From Bacteroidota bacterium (GTDB taxonomy: Bacteria; Bacteroidota; Ignavibacteria; UBA10030; UBA8401): 45,958 bases of DNA. The notes under the pieces were generated by a model. That model ran no database searches. It was given only the letters and a program-made list of their open reading frames with translations, and was not told the origin of the DNA. Position 1 is the stretch's first letter. Each line of letters starts with the position of its first letter. Position numbers and translations under genes: made by a program. The DNA lies in contig JAGVPT010000236.1 in assembly GCA_020052095.1 (NCBI GenBank), positions 1-45,958 on the forward strand, given 5' to 3'. Of the stretch, positions 1 through 9,255 are shown piece by piece.

Positions 1-95
1 CATACACAGGCTAGAATCGCTTGGACTCAAAGTCACTGTGCAGGAACTCAACGAAGCCGCATAGTTCAAAGATAAGTGTATTTTCATAGCAGTTA
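1..95 (+). repeat. Left copy of a 95-bp terminal inverted repeat, probable insertion sequence 3' end
   Basis: These 95 bases are identical, base for base, to the reverse complement of 45861-45955. One frame (2-63, + strand) is open from the window edge and stops with TAG at 61-63; its residues read ...LESLGLKVTVQELNEAA. This resembles the C-terminus of a transposase followed by about 32 bp of non-coding IS end. I infer the family only loosely and cannot name it. Identity stops abruptly after base 95, which should be the junction of the element with chromosomal DNA. It could also be another repeated gene at which assembly stopped. Confidence 0.6.
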
Positions 96-2958
96 CTTAT
101 TTTGTTCACTTCTTCTCATCCTCGACCTCGGTTGTTCCGGCTTAACGCCCACAGCGGGCAGGCCGATAAATGCAGAGGAACAACGAAGTCGACTCCTAGG
201 ACCACGAGCTGACTGGGTGGAATCGACTCTCCAGCGTTTGACGCTTGAAGAAAAAGTTGCGCAGTTGATCGTTGTCTGGACGCCGGGGAGTTACTCTTCG
301 CATGAATCGCAGCGGTGGCAAGATCTGGAGCGGCTTGTAGTGGGGCGCAAGCTCGGCGGTTTTGTTTTTTCAATCGGCGACGTGTACGAGTACGCGGTGC
401 AGGCGAACAAGCTCCAGAGGCTCTCCGATGTCCCGCTCCTTTTTGCCGCCGACTTGGAGTACGGTCCGGCAATGCGTGTCCGCGGCTCGACGAGGTTTCC
501 CCACGCGATGGCGATCGGCGCAACGCGCACTGTCCGCTATGCGTACGAGGTCGGAAAAGCGACGGCGGAAGAAGCGCGGTCACTCGGCATCGTTCAGAAT
601 TATGCCCCCGTTGCCGACGTTAACAACAATGAGAAAAATCCGGTGATCAACATCCGTTCGTATGGCGATGATGTGAAATTGGTATCGGACATGGTCTCCG
701 CTTTCGTTAAAGGGACGCAGGACGCCGGCGTGATCGCAACTGTCAAACATTATCCCGGACACGGAGATACCGATGTCGACACTCACCTTGATTTGCCGAC
801 GATTACTTACAACAAAGAAAGATTTGAAAAAATCGAACTTGCGCCGTTCAGGGAAGCCTTCAAGGCCGGTGCACTGTCGGTAATGGTCGGCCATATCTCT
901 GCCCCAGCATTCGATTCCGTGAGCGGAATTCCCGCCACCGTCTCTCCGCGCGTCACAACCAACTTATTGAGAGACCAAGAAGGATTTCAGGGATTGGTCG
1001 TGACCGATGCGTTGGGGATGAGGGGAATATCATCGAAGTACGCGCCGGCCGAGGCCGCGGTGCTAGCGCTCAAAGCCGGAAACGACTTACTTCTTATGCC
1101 CGTCGATGCAGATGTCGCTATCGATGCAATCATTGCCGCTGTGAAGCGTGGAGAAATTTCGGAGGAGCGCATTACGGCATCCGTTCGAAAATTATTGCAG
1201 TATAAAAAATGGGCCGGGCTTGATACAAACAGATATGTCGATATCGAGAAAGTATACGACGCCGTAGGTTCACGATCACACCAGTTGCTGGCAAAAGAGA
1301 TTGAAAGGAAGGCTGTCACTATCCTTGGGAACAATAACGGTATCCTCCCGCTTTCAAAATCCGGAAACAAGATGATTCTCGACCTCGCTTTTGCCGATAC
1401 CGAAGACCCATCCATCGGGAAAGGATTCAACGGCGAGTTGATGGAACGATATGCGATTGTCGATTTCATGAAAATCGATCCCCGGAGCAACGCGATGGAG
1501 TACGATGCAGCGCTTGCTAAAGTCGCAACTGCAGATATCGTCCTCATCCAACTGCAGTACTTCGTTCGATCCGGCGAAATGACCGGTTTCCTCTCGAAGG
1601 AAATGAAAGAGTTCATTCCCAAAGTTCTTGCGATGGGGAAGCCATGCGTGGTGATATCCTTTGGAAATCCGTATCTCGTGGCGGATTTCCCAAAGGTCGA
1701 TGCGTATGTCTGCACTTATGGAGGCGGGGACGTAAGTGAAGAAGCCGCTGCCCAGATAATTTTCGGAGAGGAATCGGCATCCGGAAAACTTCCGATATCA
1801 ATCCCCGGCGCGTTTCAATTTGGTGACGGTGTCGAATATCCGAAACAGGCGCTTCGGGAAGGAAGGCCGGAAGAAGCAGGAATTGATTCGAAGATGCTTT
1901 CCAAGGTCGACGACGTTGTTGCTCAGGCGATCAGCGACTCGGCATTTCCCGGCGCCGTCCTCCTTGTCGCAAGAGATGGAATCGTCGTTCACAACGAGGC
2001 GTACGGCGCGTACACCTACGAACCATCGTCGAAACTCATCGGCAATACCACAATCTATGATCTTGCTTCCGTGACAAAGGTAACCGCCACAACGAGCGCG
2101 GTCATGCGGTTGTATGATGAAGGAAAATTTAGATTGGAAGATCCGATTGTTAAATACATTCCGGCGTTCGGACAGAAGGGGAAAGAGAAAATCACCGTTT
2201 ACAATCTTATGGTGCACAACAGCGGGTTGCCTGCGTGGAGAACATTTTACACATTCTGCAGCGAGCCGCAATGCGTACTCGATTCCATTTTTTCCACAGA
2301 ACTGGTGTATAAAACTGGCGACTCGACCGTCTACAGCGACCTTGGACTAATCACGATTGGAAAAGTGATCGAAAAAGTGAGCGGAACGACATTGGACAAA
2401 TATGTCGATTCGGTTTTCTTTAAGCCGCTCGGGATGAAGAGTACCATGTATAGTCCGCCGGCGAAATTGATTCCCCATATCGCGCCGACCGAAGTCGACA
2501 ACTATTGGAAGAAGACCGGCATCGCTGTGCGCGGAAGAGTCCACGATGAAAATGCAGCCACACTAGGCGGCGTGTCGGGGCATGCCGGACTATTTTCCAC
2601 CGCCTCTGACCTGGCAATTCTTCTACAGATGGAGCTGAACGGGGGAACGTACGGCGGCCAGCGCTACTTGAAAGAAGAAACGATCAGTATGTTCACGAAG
2701 CGTCAATCCGAAAAGAGCACGCGGGGCATCGGCTGGGATACAAGGAGCCTCAAAGGATACAGCTTCGTCGGTTCGCAATTTTCCGATAAGTCCTTCATCC
2801 ACACAGGATTTACCGGGACATCTGTCGCCGTTGACCCAACGCGGAATCTGATCGTTGTGTTTTTGACGAATCGCGTTTATCCCACTCGCAACAACTCGAA
2901 GCTGTTCGATGTGCGACCGAAAGTGCACAATGCCGTCGTCAACGCCTTAACAAAATGA
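76..2958 (+). CDS. NagZ-like GH3 beta-N-acetylhexosaminidase fused to a beta-lactamase-type serine hydrolase; N-terminus disrupted
   Basis: This is a 960-residue two-enzyme fusion, probably exported and acting on cell-wall fragments. Residues about 45-380 are a GH3 barrel. It has the NagZ signature KHYPGHGDT (from K224), which carries the His-Asp general acid/base region, and nucleophile Asp311 in TDALGM. A GH3 C-terminal alpha/beta domain follows to about 590. Residues about 620-960 are a class C beta-lactamase/PBP4*-like domain with SxxK (S665-K668), Y753-S-D and an H909-T-G box. The fusion is a known FCB-group architecture. The start is odd: the only upstream start is GTG at 76, inside the 95-bp repeat. 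The first seven codons are therefore foreign, with the junction inside codon 7. The following hydrophobic stretch, ending at Cys20, looks like the remnant of a lipoprotein signal peptide that lost its own Met and positive charges. Whether this chimera is expressed is unknown. Confidence 0.85.
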   Translation: MYFHSSYLFCSLLLILDLGCSGLTPTAGRPINAEEQRSRLLGPRADWVESTLQRLTLEEKVAQLIVVWTPGSYSSHESQRWQDLERLVVGRKLGGFVFSIGDVYEYAVQANKLQRLSDVPLLFAADLEYGPAMRVRGSTRFPHAMAIGATRTVRYAYEVGKATAEEARSLGIVQNYAPVADVNNNEKNPVINIRSYGDDVKLVSDMVSAFVKGTQDAGVIATVKHYPGHGDTDVDTHLDLPTITYNKERFEKIELAPFREAFKAGALSVMVGHISAPAFDSVSGIPATVSPRVTTNLLRDQEGFQGLVVTDALGMRGISSKYAPAEAAVLALKAGNDLLLMPVDADVAIDAIIAAVKRGEISEERITASVRKLLQYKKWAGLDTNRYVDIEKVYDAVGSRSHQLLAKEIERKAVTILGNNNGILPLSKSGNKMILDLAFADTEDPSIGKGFNGELMERYAIVDFMKIDPRSNAMEYDAALAKVATADIVLIQLQYFVRSGEMTGFLSKEMKEFIPKVLAMGKPCVVISFGNPYLVADFPKVDAYVCTYGGGDVSEEAAAQIIFGEESASGKLPISIPGAFQFGDGVEYPKQALREGRPEEAGIDSKMLSKVDDVVAQAISDSAFPGAVLLVARDGIVVHNEAYGAYTYEPSSKLIGNTTIYDLASVTKVTATTSAVMRLYDEGKFRLEDPIVKYIPAFGQKGKEKITVYNLMVHNSGLPAWRTFYTFCSEPQCVLDSIFSTELVYKTGDSTVYSDLGLITIGKVIEKVSGTTLDKYVDSVFFKPLGMKSTMYSPPAKLIPHIAPTEVDNYWKKTGIAVRGRVHDENAATLGGVSGHAGLFSTASDLAILLQMELNGGTYGGQRYLKEETISMFTKRQSEKSTRGIGWDTRSLKGYSFVGSQFSDKSFIHTGFTGTSVAVDPTRNLIVVFLTNRVYPTRNNSKLFDVRPKVHNAVVNALTK

Positions 2959-2973
2959 ACATGGGAAACAGTA

Positions 2974-4530
2974 ATGGCACTCTCAAAATTTAAGAACGAA
3001 CCACTTACCGATTTCTCCAAGCCGGCGCAACGAAAGGCAATGGAGAAAGCTTTGGTGAAAGTCCGGTCGGAATTTTCGAAAGAATATCCGATTGTCATCG
3101 GCGGCGAAGAGATCCGGACGAACGAAAAGTTCAACTCCTTTAATCCGTCGAAACCGAGCCAGAGCGTTGGTGTATTTCAGAAAGCGAATGTTGATCTGGC
3201 GAACAAAGCTGTCGAGGTTGCAGCAGCGAAATTTGAAGAATGGAAATGGACCGAACCGAAGAAACGCGCAGAGTATCTTTTCAAGGCTGCAAAGCTCATG
3301 CGTAATCGGAAACACGAATTCAGTGCAGTGATGGTGTACGAGGTAGGGAAGACGTGGCCCGAAGCGGACGCCGACACCGCGGAAGCCATTGATTTTCTTG
3401 AATTTTACGGCAGGGAAATGCTGCGCCTCTCAGGTCCGCAGCCGGTGACGAAAATCCCGACTGAAAAAAGTGAACTGCACTACGTTCCGCTGGGAGTGGG
3501 CGTTGTTGTTCCACCGTGGAATTTTGCCCTCGCGATTCTTGCCGGAATGACATCTGCGGCTGTGGTTGCTGGGAACACCGTCGTGTTGAAACCCTCAAGT
3601 GATTCACCCCTCACTGGCTGGAAATACTTTTCCCTGATGCGAGAGGTAGGAGTGCCGGCAGGCGTTATCAATTTTATTACTGGTTCTGGCGGCGCGGTCG
3701 GCGATACCATGGTTGCTCATCCGAAAACTCGGTTCGTCTCCTTCACCGGCTCGAAAGAAGTTGGTATACACATCTACGAACTTGCCGCAAAAGTCCAGCC
3801 GGGACAGAAATGGTTGAAACGGGTTGTTGCAGAGATGGGGGGCAAGGACTCGATCGTCATCGATGACCAGACTGATCTTGATGCCGCTGCGCAAGCGACG
3901 GTTGCCTCCGCATTTGGATTCCAGGGCCAAAAATGTTCCGCCGCCTCTCGCGCCATTGTCGTCGACAAGGTCTATGACAAATTTATCAACCTGGTGAAAG
4001 AGAAAGTTGGTGCAATCAAGGTCGGTCCATCTGACGATCCGTCGAATTATATGGGACCGGTTGTCAATCGGGGTTCACGCGACAAGATCAATGCATACGT
4101 GGAGAAAGGCCTAAATGAAGGGGGGAGATTAGTTGCCGGCGGAGGGAAAGTCGAAGGTGAAGGGTTTTTTGTTCAACCGACGGTCATTGCCGATGTAGAG
4201 CCTGGAGCGACGATTTCGCAAGAGGAAATCTTCGGACCCGTCCTTGCGGTAATCAGGGTGAAGGATTTTGACCATGCTCTCGAGATCGCGAACAACACCG
4301 AATACGGATTGACCGGCGGTGTCTGGACGAAGGACAGGAAGAAAATTGAGAAGGCGAAGAAAGTATTTCACGTGGGCAATTTCTACGTGAATAGGAAAAT
4401 CACCGGCGCACTTGTGGGAGTGCATCCGTTCGGCGGTTTCAATATGTCCGGGACCGATTCAAAGGCAGGTGGCAAGGATTACTTGTTGCTCTTCATGCAA
4501 GCGAAAGCGATTTCGGAAAAGATCAAATAA
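2974..4530 (+). CDS. pruA: L-glutamate gamma-semialdehyde (1-pyrroline-5-carboxylate) dehydrogenase
   Basis: It oxidises glutamate semialdehyde to glutamate with NAD+, the second step of proline breakdown, in the cytoplasm. The 518-residue length and N-terminal extension fit the stand-alone P5C dehydrogenase family of the ALDH superfamily. Visible landmarks are the PPWNFALAI cofactor-pocket segment, FTGSKEVG, the general base E287 in AEMGGKDS and the catalytic Cys321 in GQKCSA. The start ATG has GGGAAA a few bases upstream and lies 15 bp after the preceding stop. No proline dehydrogenase gene is present in the window, so the partner must be elsewhere. A related ALDH with another substrate is less likely because the DSIVIDD and GQKCSAASR context is typical of PruA/PutA. 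Confidence 0.9.
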   Translation: MALSKFKNEPLTDFSKPAQRKAMEKALVKVRSEFSKEYPIVIGGEEIRTNEKFNSFNPSKPSQSVGVFQKANVDLANKAVEVAAAKFEEWKWTEPKKRAEYLFKAAKLMRNRKHEFSAVMVYEVGKTWPEADADTAEAIDFLEFYGREMLRLSGPQPVTKIPTEKSELHYVPLGVGVVVPPWNFALAILAGMTSAAVVAGNTVVLKPSSDSPLTGWKYFSLMREVGVPAGVINFITGSGGAVGDTMVAHPKTRFVSFTGSKEVGIHIYELAAKVQPGQKWLKRVVAEMGGKDSIVIDDQTDLDAAAQATVASAFGFQGQKCSAASRAIVVDKVYDKFINLVKEKVGAIKVGPSDDPSNYMGPVVNRGSRDKINAYVEKGLNEGGRLVAGGGKVEGEGFFVQPTVIADVEPGATISQEEIFGPVLAVIRVKDFDHALEIANNTEYGLTGGVWTKDRKKIEKAKKVFHVGNFYVNRKITGALVGVHPFGGFNMSGTDSKAGGKDYLLLFMQAKAISEKIK

Positions 4531-4609
4531 GCGGATATTAGGTTGTTCGTTTTCAAATTAGTGCACCTCCGCTACTGGTACTGTTTCTAATATTAGATCT
4601 TGAAATTTT

Positions 4610-4683
4610 ACCGCAGAGGACGCAAAGGGCGCAGGGAAGTTTTTATAAAAATATTGAGAAATCTTTGCGTTCTCAGCGAACTT
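4610..4683. repeat. Dispersed ACCGCAGAGGACGCAAAGG-type repeat with degenerate inverted partner
   Basis: The left arm 4610-4637 reads as the intergenic word also found at 33117-33147, 43051-43182 and inside dnaG. The right arm about 4662-4683 is a degraded reverse-complement version (CTTTGCGTTCTCAGCG), so the transcript could fold back. It occupies the pruA-pckA spacer together with a second word-like stretch at 4728-4761 (TCATTGATCATTACTCATT and neighbours). Confidence 0.6.
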
Positions 4684-4779
4684 TGGGGTGAATACGTTTT
4701 TGAAAAATACAATATAATACTAGGTATCAATTGTTCATTGATCATTACTCATTAATCATTGTCCGTTGAGGAACTGAAG

Positions 4780-6372
4780 ATGGAGATGGGAGCAGGCACG
4801 CACACTCTCGATGCGTTGGGGCTAAAGAATTTAGGGAACATTTACTGGAACTTGTCGACACCCGCGTTGTACGAAGAAGTCGTGCGCCGTCGTGAAGGGT
4901 CGATTTCGCATCTCGGTCCATTGGTAGTTCATACGGGGCATCACACAGGCCGATCGCCGAACGACAAGTTTATTGTGAAGGAGAATTCGAGCCAGGATAA
5001 AATCAATTGGGGGAAGATCAACCGTCCGTTCGAAGAGGGAAAATTCAACGCGCTGTTTGCGCGGCTGAGTGCGTATTTGCAGGGGCGAGATGTGTTTGTC
5101 CAGGATCTCTTTGGCGGCGCGAATCCAAAGCATCAGATTCCCGTTCGCATAGTCACGGTTTACGCGTGGCACAACCTCTTCGCGCGCGACCTCTTGATTC
5201 AGCCTGTCGCGCCGGTCCGGCACAATTCACCTAATACGTTTACCATCATTGACGCGCCGCATTTCCACGCCGTCCCGGAAATTGACGGCACTGACTCCGA
5301 AGTGTTCATCGTCATCAACTTTGCGAAACGGATTGTGATCATCGGCGGGACAAGTTATGCGGGTGAGATCAAGAAATCCGTTTTCACAATCCTGAATTAT
5401 TTGCTTCCAAACGTGAACGTCTTCCCGATGCATTGTTCGGCGAATATGGGGAAGGCGGGTGACACGGCCCTCTTTTTCGGATTATCGGGAACAGGGAAGA
5501 CGACGCTTTCGGCTGACCCGGAACGTGCATTGATCGGCGACGATGAACATGGATGGAGCGGGGAGGGCATTTTCAACTTTGAGGGAGGTTGTTACGCCAA
5601 AGTTATTCGACTCTCACCGACCGCCGAGCCTGAAATTTATCAAACTACGAGAATGTTTGGAACGGTGCTCGAAAATGTTATCATGGATTCCGACTCGCGC
5701 CAGATAGATCTGGATGACGGATCGCTCACCGAGAACACGCGTGCTGGATATCCACTTACGCATATTCACAATCACGTCGCCTCCGGCATGGGAGGTCATC
5801 CGAAAAACATTATCATGCTCACCTGCGACGCATTCGGCGTGATGCCGCCGATATCGAAGTTGACGTCGGATCAGGCGATGTACCATTTTCTCTCCGGCTA
5901 TACGGCCAAGGTGGCGGGGACGGAAAAAGGGGTTGGCAAAGATCCGCAAGTTACTTTCAGCACATGCTTCGGCGCACCGTTCATGCCTCAGCATCCCACG
6001 GTGTACGCAAACTTGCTCGGCGAAAATATGAAGAAGCACCAGGTCACAACATGGCTTGTGAATACCGGATGGAGCGGCGGCCCCGCCGGCGTTGCGTCAC
6101 GAATGAGAATTGCGTACACCCGCGCGATGGTGAACGCCGCGCTCTCGGGGAAGCTTGATGGCGTGGAGACCACGGAAGAGCCCTTCTTCGGACTCCGAAT
6201 TCCCAAGAGCTGTCCGGATGTTCCGGCTGAAGTACTGAATCCGCGAAACACGTGGAAAGTGCCGTCGGAGTACGATGCAAAAGCCAAGGAGCTCGTCGGA
6301 CGATTTAAGAAAAATTTCGAGGATTTTGCGTCGTATGTTGAAGAAGGTGTGAAGAATGCAGGGCCGCGGTGA
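4780..6372 (+). CDS. pckA: ATP-dependent phosphoenolpyruvate carboxykinase
   Basis: It interconverts oxaloacetate + ATP with phosphoenolpyruvate + CO2 + ADP, the entry to gluconeogenesis (or the reverse, anaplerotic step). The 530-residue protein shows HTGHHTGRSPNDK near the N-terminus. The kinase-1a P-loop is GLSGTGKTTL (K240), and the metal-binding kinase-2 motif is LIGDDEHGW (D254, D255). These identify the ATP-type rather than the GTP-type enzyme. I chose ATG 4780 because GAGGA lies eight bases upstream; a TTG at 4759 would add seven residues but has no ribosome site. Together with ppdK at 21374 it gives the cell two routes around pyruvate kinase. Confidence 0.95.
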   Translation: MEMGAGTHTLDALGLKNLGNIYWNLSTPALYEEVVRRREGSISHLGPLVVHTGHHTGRSPNDKFIVKENSSQDKINWGKINRPFEEGKFNALFARLSAYLQGRDVFVQDLFGGANPKHQIPVRIVTVYAWHNLFARDLLIQPVAPVRHNSPNTFTIIDAPHFHAVPEIDGTDSEVFIVINFAKRIVIIGGTSYAGEIKKSVFTILNYLLPNVNVFPMHCSANMGKAGDTALFFGLSGTGKTTLSADPERALIGDDEHGWSGEGIFNFEGGCYAKVIRLSPTAEPEIYQTTRMFGTVLENVIMDSDSRQIDLDDGSLTENTRAGYPLTHIHNHVASGMGGHPKNIIMLTCDAFGVMPPISKLTSDQAMYHFLSGYTAKVAGTEKGVGKDPQVTFSTCFGAPFMPQHPTVYANLLGENMKKHQVTTWLVNTGWSGGPAGVASRMRIAYTRAMVNAALSGKLDGVETTEEPFFGLRIPKSCPDVPAEVLNPRNTWKVPSEYDAKAKELVGRFKKNFEDFASYVEEGVKNAGPR

Positions 6373-6385
6373 GAATAACGAATGG

Positions 6386-6480
6386 AGAATGACGAGTGCT
6401 GAATGACGAATGCCGACTGACAAACGGCGAATGCCGAATTGCGCAGAATCGTGCTTTCACTCGTCATTCGGCATTCGTAA
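6386..6480. repeat. Intergenic word-like repeat GAATGACGAATGCCGA with inverted arms
   Basis: The pckA-sucC spacer is built from variants of GAATGACGAATGCCG on one side and their reverse complement (TCATTCGGCATTCGT) on the other. 6406-6420 pairs with 6464-6478 at 14 of 15 positions, giving a potential hairpin of about 70 bases. No protein is encoded. It may act as a transcript-end structure or be a non-autonomous repeat. Confidence 0.55.
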
Positions 6481-6535
6481 ATCGTAATTATTATTTGGAT
6501 AAGAAGTATCACCTTAATGATCGGGAGGAGTTTCG

Positions 6536-7699
6536 ATGAAGATTCACGAGTATCAAGGCAAAGAGATTCTGCGAAAATTTAACGTAGCGATTCCGCAGGG
6601 CGGTGTGGCTTTCTCTTCTGACGAAGCCGTTGCGGCAGCTAAACGATTGGGCGGAAATGTTTGGGTCGTCAAGGCACAAATACATGCCGGCGGCAGAGGA
6701 AAAGGAGGGGGTGTCAAAGTTGCCAAGAGCATCGAAGAAGTCCGCTCCCTCGCCGCGCAATTTCTCGGAATGCGGCTCGTGACTCATCAAACGGGTCCGG
6801 AGGGGAGAATCGTGAAGCGCCTCCTTGTGGAGCAAGGGATCAACATTGCAAAGGAAATGTATGTCGGCGTCACGCTCGACCGGACGACGGCGATGAACGT
6901 GGTGATGGTGTCGACCGAAGGGGGAGTTGAGATCGAAAAGGTCGCCGCAGAATCTCCTGAGAAGATTGTGAAAGCGCACGTGGCGCCATCTGTTGGGCTG
7001 CAGCGATTTCAGGCGCGCAGTCTGGTGTTTTCGCTCGGACTGACCGGCGAAGCATTCAAGAATGGAGTAAAATTCTTGCTCGCGCTTTACAAGGCATATG
7101 AATCAACCGACGCGTCGCTCGCGGAGATCAATCCACTGGTGGTCACAAAAGAAGGGAACGTACTGGCGCTCGACGCGAAGATCAATTTTGATGACAATGC
7201 GCTCTACCGGCATCCGGAGTTTGCAGAACTGCGCGATCTGAATGAGGAAGAGCCTTTGGAAATCGAGGCGTCGAAATCAAATTTGAGCTACATCAAACTC
7301 GATGGGAATGTCGGCTGTATGGTGAACGGCGCCGGGCTTGCGATGGCGACGATGGACATCATCAAGCTGGCCGGAGGTGAACCGGCGAATTTTCTCGACG
7401 TTGGCGGCGGCGCAAATGCTCAGACGGTGGAAAGCGGCTTTAAGATTATTCTCGCCGACAAAAACGTGAAAGCAATTCTGATCAACATTTTCGGCGGTAT
7501 TGTGCGATGTGACCGTGTCGCGACCGGCGTTGTCGAGGCTGCAAAGAAAGTCGAAGTAAAAATCCCGATCGTTATTCGCCTTGCCGGCACGAATGCCGAC
7601 CTCGCGGCGGAGATCCTGAAAAACTCCGGCATGAGTTTCCTTGTGGCCGGGAATTTGAAGGATGCGGCCGAGAAAGTGACGAACGCCTTAGCGGCGTAG
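6536..7699 (+). CDS. sucC: Succinyl-CoA synthetase (ADP-forming) beta subunit
   Basis: This is the TCA-cycle subunit that binds nucleotide and works with SucD to convert succinyl-CoA to succinate with ATP formation. The 387-residue size is typical. The N-terminus [12 protein letters not shown] and the [15 protein letters not shown] segment belong to the ATP-grasp fold. LDVGGGAN and [10 protein letters not shown] (from N317) near the C-terminus are SucC hallmarks. A strong GGGAGGAG site precedes the ATG by about seven bases. No sucD is adjacent; the next gene, gatB, starts 23 bp downstream and is probably co-transcribed. Confidence 0.95.
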   Translation: MKIHEYQGKEILRKFNVAIPQGGVAFSSDEAVAAAKRLGGNVWVVKAQIHAGGRGKGGGVKVAKSIEEVRSLAAQFLGMRLVTHQTGPEGRIVKRLLVEQGINIAKEMYVGVTLDRTTAMNVVMVSTEGGVEIEKVAAESPEKIVKAHVAPSVGLQRFQARSLVFSLGLTGEAFKNGVKFLLALYKAYESTDASLAEINPLVVTKEGNVLALDAKINFDDNALYRHPEFAELRDLNEEEPLEIEASKSNLSYIKLDGNVGCMVNGAGLAMATMDIIKLAGGEPANFLDVGGGANAQTVESGFKIILADKNVKAILINIFGGIVRCDRVATGVVEAAKKVEVKIPIVIRLAGTNADLAAEILKNSGMSFLVAGNLKDAAEKVTNALAA

Positions 7700-7722
7700 G
7701 AATTGTTGCAATAAAGAACAGT

Positions 7723-9180
7723 ATGGCGATGAACGAAAAATACGAAGCGGTAATTGGTCTCGAAGTGCACGCACAGCTCCTGACCAATTCAAAGGCCTTT
7801 TGCGGCTGCACCACGAAGTTCGGGAATACCCCCAACTCGAATGTCTGTCCCGTGTGCCTCGGAATGCCGGGAGTTCTGCCGGTGCTCAACAAGAATCTGG
7901 TGGAATTCACCCTGAAGATGGGACTCGCAACACATTGCCGCATCGCTCCGAAATCGATCTTCGCCCGGAAGAATTATTTTTATCCTGATCTGCCGAAGGG
8001 GTATCAGATATCTCAGTATGAGGAGCCGATCTGCCAGAATGGATATATCGATGTTGAGCTGAAGGACGGTTCGACCAAACGCATTGGCATTACACGCATC
8101 CATATGGAAGAGGACGCCGGCAAATCCATCCACGACATGGATGTCGATACCCTCGTTGATGTTAACCGTTGCGGAGTGCCATTGATGGAGATCGTCAGCG
8201 AACCTGATATGCGCACCTCGCACGAAGCATATCAATATCTCTCGGCGATCAAACAAATCGTCACATATCTTGGGATCTGCGACGGCAACATGGAAGAGGG
8301 AAGTCTTCGCTGCGATGCAAACGTCTCTGTGCGCCGTACAGGCGAGAAGCAATTTGGAACGAAGACGGAAGTAAAGAACATGAACTCCTTTCGAAATGTT
8401 GAGCGGGCGCTCGAGTACGAAATCAATAGACAAATAGCCGTGATCGAAGACGGGGGATCTGTTGTCCAGGAAACGCTACTCTGGGATGCGGACAAAAATG
8501 TCGCTGTCTCAATGCGGAGCAAGGAGGAAGCGCACGATTACCGTTACTTCCCGGAACCCGACCTCGTCCCCGTGCTTGTCGACCAGACGTGGATTGCAAA
8601 CGTGAAGTCCGCCCTCCCCGAGTTGCCGGCGGAGCGCCGCAATCGTTTTGTGGACACGTTCAGTCTCCCGAAATACGATGCCGACATCCTGACGCTCGAA
8701 AAGGAACTGGCGGACTATTATGAAGAGGCCGCCGCAAAGTTGGCAAAGAAAGACTCCGAAAGTTACAAGTCAATCAGCAACTGGGTGATGACCGACGTTC
8801 TTCGAGTAGTGAACGAGGAACATGTCAAAGTCAACGACTTTCCCATCTCACCGGAAAATCTTGCGGCCATGGTAAACCTCATTGGGGAAGGCGTTATCAG
8901 CGGAAAAATTGCGAAAGAAGTATTCGAGGAGATGCTGAAGACAAAAGAACATCCGAGAACAATTGTCGATCAAAAAGGACTTGTCCAAGTCTCCGACGCG
9001 GGCGCGCTCGAAAAGATCATCGATGAAGTGCTCGCAAACAATTCCGATCAGCGTGAAAAATATCGGAGTGGAAAAACACAGCTATTTGGATTTTTCGTCG
9101 GGGAAACTATGAAGGCGACGAAGGGGAGAGCGAATCCAAAAATTGTCAACGATATTCTCAAAAGAAAACTCGGCGAGTAA
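7723..9180 (+). CDS. gatB: Aspartyl/glutamyl-tRNA amidotransferase subunit B
   Basis: This is the subunit of GatCAB that binds misacylated Glu-tRNA(Gln) or Asp-tRNA(Asn) and phosphorylates the acyl group before amidation. The N-terminal signature [13 protein letters not shown] is followed by the zinc ligands Cys27, Cys29, Cys42 and Cys45 (FCGC...CPVC). [13 protein letters not shown] lies mid-protein. The C-terminal 150 residues form the helical GatB/YqeY tail that holds tRNA. Length 485 is normal. The ribosome site is weak, and a second ATG at 7729 is equally possible. gatA and gatC are not in the window. Confidence 0.95.
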   Translation: MAMNEKYEAVIGLEVHAQLLTNSKAFCGCTTKFGNTPNSNVCPVCLGMPGVLPVLNKNLVEFTLKMGLATHCRIAPKSIFARKNYFYPDLPKGYQISQYEEPICQNGYIDVELKDGSTKRIGITRIHMEEDAGKSIHDMDVDTLVDVNRCGVPLMEIVSEPDMRTSHEAYQYLSAIKQIVTYLGICDGNMEEGSLRCDANVSVRRTGEKQFGTKTEVKNMNSFRNVERALEYEINRQIAVIEDGGSVVQETLLWDADKNVAVSMRSKEEAHDYRYFPEPDLVPVLVDQTWIANVKSALPELPAERRNRFVDTFSLPKYDADILTLEKELADYYEEAAAKLAKKDSESYKSISNWVMTDVLRVVNEEHVKVNDFPISPENLAAMVNLIGEGVISGKIAKEVFEEMLKTKEHPRTIVDQKGLVQVSDAGALEKIIDEVLANNSDQREKYRSGKTQLFGFFVGETMKATKGRANPKIVNDILKRKLGE

Positions 9181-9255
9181 ATAATCCTCGATCGTAATCT
9201 GATTTTCAATCGACCCTTGCCCTCATCATCAACAATCAGGTAGAAAGAACAACTC

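Noticed and set aside
4700-4718. TTGAAA and TATAAT upstream of pckA as a sigma-70 promoter
   Set aside because: The two boxes are only seven bases apart, and the organism appears to use the TAnnTTTG type.
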